Shown one piece after another: positions 55,760 through 64,000 of a DNA stretch of 64,000 nt; position 1 is the stretch's first letter, and each line of letters opens with the position of its first letter. The stretch lies in contig NADL03000620.1 of assembly GCA_002205965.3 (NCBI GenBank), positions 682,001 through 746,000 on the forward strand, written 5' to 3'. Made by a program: the position numbers and the translations under genes. The notes under the pieces are model-generated. The model ran no database searches, had not been told where the DNA came from, and was given only the letters and a program-made list of their open reading frames with translations. The DNA is from Kappaphycus alvarezii. Lineage: Eukaryota > Rhodophyta > Florideophyceae > Gigartinales > Solieriaceae.

Positions 55760-56460
55760 GCGGTTGGGACCGAACCCTTTTGCTTTTCATTTCCACGGTT
55801 CGTGTGATTCTTGGATTTGAGTGCCGCCTGCTGATCTTCTTTCCTTGAAGAACTGTTTGCTTTCCTCTCCATGAGTATGCTAATCTATCTCATTAACTGT
55901 GAAATTGTCTGTTCCTCATCTTCACGGTCGTCCTATAGTTCTTCTGTGGAATTTTAGGATGCTTGCGGTGTACCACAAATGTATTTATTGCACTCATTGT
56001 TCTCTTCCCGACTGAATGCAAGAATTTACGAGTTCCTAGATGTATTAAAGTGCTCTTCGTCACTTCCATATCGATCCTCTGCAGTTTCAGGCTCCGATGA
56101 TGGCGTCGCTTCTTGCGCAACGGCGGCAGAAGTTTCCAAGTTCGCTTTCGGAAACGCTCTTTTGGCGCGTGCCTCCACTATGTTCGAGCGAAAATGATCT
56201 CCATCATTTACATCTTGACGAAATTGGCTCTGATAGTTTTGATTGATGGCTTCAATTTCATGGACCAGGGTTGGATTCCATGGTTTATTCGTTGCATGCA
56301 GGCAAGGCACATGATCTATGGAGTTTTCAACGTCATTTTTCGAAGAGCTGCTCATGAATTTGCGCGGAAAGCCATCTGTGAACCCGTCTCTAGCGCTTTC
56401 CCACGATCCAGGAGTGCTTTTCTTTCTTTTTAATCGACGCTTATTTGCTTTGCCTGCCAT
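55760..56460 (-). pseudogene. Basic, disordered protein frame, unknown
   Basis: The frame 56026-56460 starts MAGKANKRRLKRKKS, a strongly basic N-terminus like a nuclear signal, followed by Ser/Asn-rich and then acidic low-complexity sequence (EATPSSEPETAEDRYGSDEEHF). After a stop, further minus-strand pieces to about 55760 keep similar composition (REDEEQTISQLM, MERKANSSSRKEDQQAALKSKN) in other frames. The style suits a TE accessory protein or a disordered nuclear protein. No domain is recognisable. Confidence 0.3.
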
Positions 56461-58426
56461 ACTCTGAGACGGGAATGTCTCAATGGCCCAATTGTGCGAT
56501 GCCTGTTTCTAAATGCGCAGCTCGTTCACCGCATTAAATCTTCGATCACATCTCGCATGACGAATATCGTTACTTTTACATAATTCTTAACGCCGTAATA
56601 TGACTGCATGCCCTTGTCTTTGTCTTTGTTAGAAAAATGCATTTCTAACCGCTCTCTCAGGAAAAGGTTCATATTGCATATGTGGTGTGGTATGATGTGG
56701 TTTGATGGCGTTCGTTGTGACCAACAATGTATTCCCGTAAGTAACGAGACAAATTTATGAAATTTTTCACAACTCGACTGGCTGGGCGCACATCGCCCCG
56801 AACATTCTCAATGGGGGCTAATCTTTGCTGAACTCTCCGAACAGGTCTAGGAATTCCAGTACGGGGCATGATGAACAATGAATCCAATGGATAATGGGTA
56901 TAACGCAGGGTTGGAATACGATTTTGCAGACCTGTGCGCGGATTGAATAAGTTGGTGCTGCTCAACGATGGCAGGATTACACCCAATTTACCTCTGACTC
57001 TTTTGGTGCTTTCATTTGTACTTGAATTTCTATTGAAACGAAGGGAAAACAGTTCTCTCTTCCCTTATGCGACGGGCCTACGAAGCAAAGATCAAATATG
57101 CAATGCACTCCTGACATTTTTTTAAGCGTAAAATTGGACAAGAGTGCGCCACACTATTTATTTCGCCGTGTGTATGACTTTTTTCAGACCACTTGCTCGA
57201 CATTTCACTTCTATTACACTGAAGCTGTACAACAATTACATGTTTCTGTTCTTGCACTTCGGTCTTCATCATGAAGCGTTACGTTTTTCTTTCGGAATAT
57301 GGATGCAGATGTAGGCCGGAAAGCCAGTTTCGTATTCGACAATGCGAAATCATCGGAGAGTTTTCATTGACCAAAGGCGGCGTAACAGTACTACCTTGAT
57401 GTCATTAGGACTAGATTAATCGCATGAATTTGCAGCTAAACTTCAGAAAGGCGTGAGTGTGACTGTTATTGCCGTTCTGCCCGACAATGGAGAAGAGATG
57501 TTCCGCGGGGAGCAGAGTCATTCTACAGCGAATAAAAGGGTTGAGCATGGAAATAATGAAACTGGAGCCCTATTAATGCGGCCGTTCCATCCTGCCAATG
57601 TAACGGTCCAGAAAGCAGCTGAAGGGAATACAAGAGCAGCTAATTTTCCGAAAGCTGTTGGGAATTATAGAACCTGTTCGCCAGTAGATGGTGAAAGCTC
57701 TAGAAAGGGGCAGAATAGAAAGGAAGGAGACTAAGTAAAGGGGGTATGATAGCAGAACAATGGAGAGTGTAGAGCTACGTGTGGATTCCCCGTAGGCCGT
57801 GTCGAGGCTTTTTCTCCTCTCTTGCCATAAGGATCGCCACCCAACGGGCTACCTTTGTTAAAAGAGTGGCCCCCACGCATTCAAACAGTATATGCCAAAC
57901 AGGTGCCGATAATGAGATCAAAAGGATTTTTCAGAGCCAATAACAAACAAACAAGTACTCGGAGTTCACCTCCGGGAAGGGAAGATTACTAGTCTAATCT
58001 CCCCTATCACAGTTACCCATGCAGTACTGCATGCAATGTCTACTGTGCAAGTGCTCAGGCGAGCACAAGGCATCACATAATATAGCTGCTGTCGATAAAG
58101 GAACGGCTGTGTTGATCGAACAATGGAAAGATGACTTGAGTATTTCAAGCTTTGGAGATTATCAAACGAGAGGTGAGGAATCAGAAAGGGGAGAGGGCTA
58201 ACTTAAAAGCTCCTTACGGCCTATGTCTGAACAGATTTTGAAGCAATTGGGTAAAGAGAACAAGAAATGGATTAAACTATCACTGTAGTACTCTCCTCAA
58301 CTCTTTTTACTGCAAAAGATTCTCCGAAACGTCGATAAATCTTTCAAGACCTGGTAGAAAATTCATCGAAACCTTGTCAAGTACTATGATCTCGATACAA
58401 TCAAGTATCTTTGTTTTCGGCCTCAT
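56461..58426. other. No recognised gene
   Basis: AT-rich, with short frames only (for example 57453-57734, 93 codons, no motif). It could include the N-terminal part and terminal repeat of the CACTA element that follows, but I could not identify them. Confidence 0.4.
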
Positions 58427-61401
58427 ATGCTGTTTGTGGATCATGAGGTAGAAGGGCCATCAACTCTTCGCAGTCCTGAGGTCGTTTTCGGGGTGTGCTC
58501 CGAGCAAGGCCTTTCGACGACATTCGGATATTTTGAATACATCCGCTTACTTCTGCGGATACGTGCGTGGATTAGGGATCTTAGAGGGTTCTTCCTCTTG
58601 TTTCGCCATCGGCACGATGCGTGTGTCGGAGATTGTTCGCGGGATGTAATAAATACGGATTTCTATGAGGACTCCACAGATAGCTCATTTTACAAGGGCA
58701 TTTTGGATCGGAATGATGGACAGGAGAGCTGCATCTTTGATGTTTTCACTGCACCTCCGGCTGATGGCTTTCAAAGTTTTGGAAATCAAAGCTTTGAAAC
58801 CTGGCCTATTGTCGCACTGAACATGAACCTCGCCCCAAGCCATCGGTTTCTAATGAGCAACGTGATAACGTTTTTTTCTTAGGTGGGAAGAAGCAACCAG
58901 ATTGCATTGACAGTTTCTTCGCCCCACTCGTACGAGAAATTAATGAGATCAACTCAAAAGGAGACACAAAAATGCTGTTCTACGACATTACTGCGCGCCG
59001 CGTCCGTTACATGTACTGTGGATGACATTCGATTTGTAAGCCCTTGCAAAGGTTGCTTATCTTAGCGGTCGCGCCGCAAAGTGCGCATTCCATTTCTGCG
59101 AGTTCCAATCGTTCTACCTCACACCATCGAAAAGGGACTACTTTCCATCAACTTTGCGGGTTGCTGATGAATCCGGATGGGTGTTTTGTGCGGGTAGTGC
59201 GACTGTACAATCCGTCGGAGTTACGGTCTCAGGATCCTAATAGGATGCGTGCAATACAGGAAATAGTCTCGAGGAACCCTGCTCTTTCGATTGCGCAGAT
59301 ACAACTCGTATCTACCGAGTCTGGAATTTGAGAAAAGACAGAAGTCTTTTCCCTCTCGATTTTTGAACCCTCTAAATCTTTTCCGCAGGACACAATGCAT
59401 CTTGGTATAAATATTGCTAAATTTTTCCTAGCAATTCTAAAAGGCGAAAATATCTACCTTCAGCAACTATCGGGTGAAGAGCGGACTTACATCTGTAGTT
59501 CAATTGGCACTCACACTGTACTGCCATCGGCAGAGCTGATTTTGGTGATCTTTTTTTGATTTGATTCACTGCTAACCAGCAGGCACTGTACTGTGCAGTA
59601 AGGGCAATTTTCTTTTGTCGCGCCACTATTATTCCTGGTACTGTATACTCACCCGATGGGGCTTGAGGGATTGCAATCTGGACCACTCGGCCCCCAAATT
59701 GGACCTGATATTTTCGCAGGTGAAAGGCTCCTATTGGGCCAAGTGTCGAATTTACTTATCTCTAACTTGGATCTCCCTAACTTGGCTGACCCTAACTTCA
59801 CTCACCCCGCCGTCGTAGATAACCCTACCCTAGTTAACTAGTATTTATACCTACCTGGCCACTAGGGCCCCAGATTAAACAGCCACCCGGTGATGGCTCT
59901 GAGCTTGACTCCCAAATTCCGCCTTTGCGGAAACCTTGCCAACGGCAACTTTGGCTATGGCCACGTTTATCCGCCCGGGTCCGCATTTCTATTTTCCCCC
60001 TCTCTATCCAATATTATAATACCACTTTTTGTTGTTTGTTTGTGATATTATTCTCCCACTTGGCGCCCCGGACTCCGGCGTCTATACACAAATAGGAACT
60101 TCAAGGTTGTCGTTGGTGACAACATCCTTATCTCCAAAGGAGATATTCAGCACTGCTGACCCACTAATACATCTTCTTTGTCCAGTATTACCCCCCTGGC
60201 CATTTCTCCTCGCCGTCGGCGAGCTGTGCTACTGCATCGCAGGGTGCTTAAAGAGAAAGAGGGACAGCAAACACCTTGTGGGTATTCGTGTGTGTGTGTT
60301 GGTTTTCTCATTGTCTGACGTTGTTCCGTCCCTAGACGAGAAGAAGCGCACCGCGTATTTCACCACAACATCATCAACCAGTATAACTGTAATATGACAG
60401 ATGAAGAGCTGGCGCAATTGGGTAGAGGAACCTCGCATTCTGGCTTTGGTTCTCGACCACGCCCCACTGCTTTACGCAAATCGTGGAAGGCATCAGAGTT
60501 GAATCAGTTTGTTCTAAGTTACTGGCTCGTTCTGTTCGATAGACATGTATCTGACTCAATTCTCAAAGGTCTCCGATCATGTAAGGAAATTGCTGACCTT
60601 TGGTCCAGCGCGACACTTTGCAAGTATGATCTGGATGAACTATCAGACCAGTCTGTTTCCTTCTTTTCATTTTTTGAACGGGAATTCTTTCGGTATGATT
60701 TAAGTAGAGTGGGTTTTCGTGAGCTCACTCTACGTTTACTTTTGAATTTGCCGGAAAATGTTGAGAGCTGTGGGCTACCAGCGAACTATAACCAGTTTTG
60801 AGTTGAGAGGTACATTGGCTTTATCAATAATAGTCTAAACGCCCGGTCAAATGCAGCCGAATCAATGAGTGAGTCTGCAAAATTCCTCGGGAGCTTCAAG
60901 TTGTTTTACAAAGACCATTTCGTAGCCTGTAAATCAAGAGATAGCAAGGAATTCCGTTTAGATGCTGAGAACTCGGATGATTCCTCCGAGAATTCCAGTG
61001 ATGATTACCAGATCATCATGTTCAGGCCGATGCGAGTTGAAAGCCTGGACTTCCGCAAGAATATTAGGCTCCGACTTCGAGAATTGCTTTTCTCTTACAT
61101 ATCGTCTGATATTGGTCTAAACATAAGTGAGGATCAGGAAGCGGTGAAGGAGGATACAGCGATCACATACGATGGTGCCAAAAAGTCCTGTGGCGGTGAC
61201 TGGCAAAATTTTAGGTCTTTTCTGTCTAGCAGAGGGCGTTCTATGGAACCAAGAGGTGACTTTTACGTCTCAGTTGAGTTTACCTCCATCAATGCGGAGA
61301 CCGAAATCAATTCTGAAATACCATGGTATGGGAGAGTCTTAAATTTTATGGAACAAGCGTGTACCATTGAACAAAACCAAGGTGAATTCTTATTTATATA
61401 A
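58427..61401 (+). pseudogene. CACTA (En/Spm) Tnp2-type transposase relic
   Basis: Transposase of a CACTA DNA transposon in decay. The frame 58427-58882 ends with DGFQSFGNQSFETWPIVALNMNL and LMSNVITFF, the Tnp2 catalytic-region signature. It continues in other frames through DCIDSFFAPLVREINEI, FYDITARRVRY and PCKGCLS (to about 59075). An LTR with primer-binding site interrupts it at about 59585-60390. The 60394-60801 frame has the second domain (SWKASELNQFVLSYW, ADLWSSATLCKYD). After a TGA it reads VERYIGFINNSL, and the 60865-61401 frame ends with the C-terminal YGRVLNF block. Terminal CACTA repeats were not found. The wording of the motifs is closest to fungal Tnp2 families. Confidence 0.55.
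59585..60076 (+). repeat. LTR and primer-binding site inserted in the CACTA relic
   Basis: TGGCGCCCCGGACTCC at 60061-60076 has the form of a retroviral-type primer-binding site. It follows two bases after a CCCA end at 60055-60058. The preceding 470 bases include TATTTATA and end like an LTR, starting somewhere near TGTACTGTGCAG at 59585. No second copy exists in the window, so the left boundary is a guess. Leader-like sequence runs on to about 60390, where transposase coding resumes. Confidence 0.4.
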
Positions 61402-61709
61402 GTTTAGGAGTTGCTCACAACTCTGCAACGGTCCCAAAGTGGTCATTTGTAAGCTGAATTTCATTTCCTTCCATCGATCTATTTCACAAGGACTCAACTT
61501 GCGAAAAAACACCGGCGGACTTTCCATCCATCTGCTGAGAACTCCCCCAGTTGATTCAGAAGGCTCGACAAGATCACGCAGCCCAAGAAATATCGAAAAT
61601 TATAGAAGAAATAAGCATAAGATTCGATACTTGTCAAAGGTTACATTATGCTCCAACTATTTTGAAGGTTACAATTGGTGCAGAGAATGCTAGGTTCAAC
61701 TAAAGGATA

Positions 61710-62390
61710 TTGGTTGACATCCGTTACATTTATAGCCGATCTGTGTTTCATATAGTGGATGAATCAACGAGGTTTAGCTCTACTAGATTCCTTTCCGATG
61801 CCAAAACTACGAGATTTTGGTGCGCAATCGTTGATTACTGGGTTTCAATCTACACTGGTCTTCCAAATTGCACCCTAGTTGATCAATATTCATCTGCTTT
61901 TGTGCTGATTGAACGTGTAGATGGAACAAACTGGGATCGAGGCTTGTTCAGTTTTGGGCATAGTAGAGAGGTACCTTCAACCTATTCGCAACACGTACAG
62001 GAATAAAATGAAGGATGAACCAAAAACACCGAATTAGTTGTTTTTGATGCTTGCAGCAAAAGACATGAAGGATACCCTTGGCCCCATAGGACTTGCCCTA
62101 TCCGTATTTTGATTGGAGAGTATCATCAGATCCACGCGAAGTCAGAAACAAGTCAGAAGAGGGCTACATTGCGAAGCCGTTCATTAGTTACAAATACCAC
62201 TAAAAAGCACATGAAAATGGAAATGGTCTCATTTAGGTTAGAGAGGGTATTAGGAAACGGTATACCACCAGCAGCGGATCGAACATATCAAGCGGATGAA
62301 AAAATTCTCGTCTGGAAAGGCAATATCGTGAATAATCACATTGGCGAATGGATTATACCGTTTGCGGTATAAGGCAGTCAGGAGGTGTAG
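61710..62390 (+). pseudogene. Diverged copia integrase relic
   Basis: The frame 61710-62006 reads VDIRYIYSRSVFHIVDESTRFSSTRFL, then FWCAIVDYWVSIYTGLPNCTLVDQYSSAF, the catalytic core of a diverged copia integrase (first Asp in HIVDE, second in LVDQ). After shifts, 62040-62110 gives AKDMKDTLGPIGL. The frame 62109-62372 gives GEYHQIHAKSE, PAADRTYQADEKILVWKGNIVNNHIGEWI, the C-terminal domain that carries the VLVW and GEW-GP motifs. The family matches the minus-strand relic at 1-1265. Confidence 0.6.
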
Positions 62391-63960
62391 AAACTAGTAT
62401 AAATTAAGGATAATAAATTTGGTACAGCAAGAACATTACATCTCGCACATGTTAAGGCGTATCGTCGTGAAGATGCCCCGCTCAATTACGCTGAGGTCGG
62501 CAGAGGGCTTCAGTGATTTATAATAACTACTGAGCAACAATTATTCATGACGGAGATAATCAATAAGGATGATCCAAGAGCTCGCAATGCTGAAATTTCT
62601 AACGCAAAAAGACGGAAACAAGGAATTCGCTTGAGTGTGGTACCTTCAAAATTATTTTAAAAGAAGATATCCTTCAAAATGAGAGCATATTTCAGGTCGA
62701 GTCGTTCTTACTTATAAGTCTACAGAAGATGGCGTGGTTAATATAAGGCAAGGTAAGTTATCAAGGGGCATCGAGATGAGTTCAAGAACATGATGGTTTG
62801 CACTGCTACTAAATTTCAAATGCAGTATGTTCGAATGTTTTGGTTATCGCCAGCACAAGCCTTCGGCTTAGACGCCTAAACGTCTAACATCCCTTGGGCC
62901 TAAGTACAATCGGCGAGCCCCATTTCAACGGAGATATTTATCGAAAAATCGGTCCATGAATTCGAGCTACAGCATATCAAGTGCTTATAACTACTCAGGC
63001 CCTTGTATAGTTTATGTAAATCAGAATATTAATTGCATGGGACATTTGATCCCCACCACCGGCAGGACTTGCGAATGGAAGCAGGCAGACTTGATCCTGC
63101 ACTATACTATTTAATGGTAAACTGTGTGTTAACTGGGCTAAGTGGAGGATATGTGGATGATCTACTGCGTGTTGGTGATTCATATTTTCGTAGGCTATTG
63201 GCTGAAACAAATAAGAAGTTAAACATGGCTTATCATGAAAATCTTCTATGTAGTTTCACTCGATTCCCAATTGACCAAGATAAGTAAGGTGACATCCTCG
63301 TGAGACACAACTTGTGCACTCGCAAACTAGAAGAGTTGCAACTAGATGCATCACCAGAGCAATTTAAATCAACGCGAATGAGACTGGCCTGGTTATCTAA
63401 CACACGCCCCGATTGCTTGTTTGAGATATCGCAACCGGCTCAGGTGACGGAATGTATGTTTGTAAATAACAGTAAGGCAATAATTAGAAGGCTCAACCGG
63501 GCTAGCAAGTATGCCATCAGCAAGGAGCTCTCACTTCGCATTCGTAGGCTTAATAGGTAAAGCTTACCATTTGTTGGCTTTTCAGATGCATCCTTTGCTA
63601 TCAATGATTACATAAGCTCACAGTAAGGTCACCTAATATTCTTAGCAGATGCTAACAAGCAATGCTTTCCGATTTGCTTCAATTGATACAAGGAGGGAGG
63701 GATTACAAGGTCAGTTATGGCAGCAGGAGCTATCGAGTTCAGTGACCTCTTCGATGTTGCCGTCTCGGTATCTCAGAAACTCTCAATTCCCCTTCAAAAA
63801 ACGGTACCCGTGCAACTCTTGACAAATGATAAGAATATCTTCGATATTATCTCAAAGGGATTCAGAACCTCTGAAAAATGCACCATGATCGATATCGCGG
63901 CAGCAAGGGAGGGCTTCAAGAGTGAAGCCATTTACGGTATTGGTTCCGTCCGCAATTAGA
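62391..63960 (+). pseudogene. Diverged copia RT and RNase H relic
   Basis: The frame 63033-63287 ends RT with GLSGGYVDDLLRVGDSYFRRLL (catalytic VDD). The frame 63300-63560 continues with LQLDASPEQFKSTRMRLAWLSNTRPDCLFEISQPAQVTECMF, the RT-RNase H connection. Around 63570-63960 come FVGFSDASFA and GHLIFLADAN. The frame 63717-63959 then reads VQLLTNDKNIFDIISKG and SEKCTMIDIAAAREGFKSEAIYGIGSVRN, the end of RNase H. RT upstream of the VDD block (62391-63030) is nearly unreadable. The element appears to run off the right edge. Confidence 0.6.
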
Positions 63961-64000
63961 AGAAAGTTACAAACGGGCTACCAAAAACCTTGCTCCATGC

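Noticed and set aside
59750..59850. Telomere-like CCCTAACTT repeats
   Set aside because: Only a few irregular CCTAAC/CTAACTT motifs within an LTR-like segment, not a telomeric array.
1..64000. CRISPR arrays, rRNA, bacterial operons or a complete virus
   Set aside because: No spaced direct repeats, rRNA-like blocks, Shine-Dalgarno-linked gene strings or capsid genes were seen. No env-like gene was recognised in the LTR elements.

Overview
This window is nuclear-type eukaryotic DNA made almost entirely of transposable elements (TEs) and their relics. There is no operon structure and no rRNA, complete tRNA or CRISPR array. I recognise four kinds of LTR or tyrosine-recombinase retroelement (Ty1/copia, Ty3/gypsy, a DIRS/Ngaro-like element and a second, more diverged copia lineage), a reverse transcriptase (RT) body of non-LTR type, and three DNA transposon classes (Tc1/mariner, PIF/Harbinger, CACTA/Tnp2). 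The host lineage is uncertain. One host-like gene, a coiled-coil protein at about 35-37 kb, begins with a plastid-transit-like leader that has a phenylalanine at position 6. That would fit a red alga, but it is a weak inference. The diverged copia and Tnp2 relics read most like fungal families, so a fungal or other protist host is not excluded.

Layout. 1-8.9 kb: AT-rich, decayed DNA with a minus-strand copia relic, a Tc1/mariner relic and a diverged copy of a DIRS-like terminal repeat. 8.9-11.75 kb: a Harbinger unit with convergent transposase and Myb-like genes. 11.9-23.1 kb: a resolved nest in which copia-1 (219-bp LTRs, 5-bp target duplication GACTG) carries gypsy-1 (442-bp 5' LTR, target duplication CACTG) inside the first codons of its gag. 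Gypsy-1 carries an extra two-zinc-finger reading frame ahead of its own gag. 23.1-28.1 kb: degenerate gypsy-2 with a fold-back mutation in its RT. 28.9-34.6 kb: part of a second gypsy-2-type 5' end, then a DIRS/Ngaro-like element (gag, RT-RNase H, tyrosine recombinase). 35.0-36.9 kb: the broken coiled-coil, AT-hook host-like gene. 37.2-39.6 kb: an RT pseudogene bounded by about 245-bp inverted repeats. 39.6-45 kb: mostly non-coding, with TACTG microsatellites and one small, intact-looking membrane-protein frame at 42.9 kb. 45.0-49.05 kb: copia-2, a decayed relative of copia-1 on the other strand. 49.9-64 kb: AT-rich relics, namely a diverged copia gag, minus-strand low-complexity frames, a CACTA Tnp2 transposase interrupted by an LTR plus primer-binding site, and a diverged copia integrase/RT/RNase H running off the end.

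Almost every coding region carries frameshifts, stops or truncations, so most genes are listed as pseudogenes. Where several frames belong to one ancestral gene I give one entry and name the breaks. Family assignments come from reading motifs by eye; no database search was possible.
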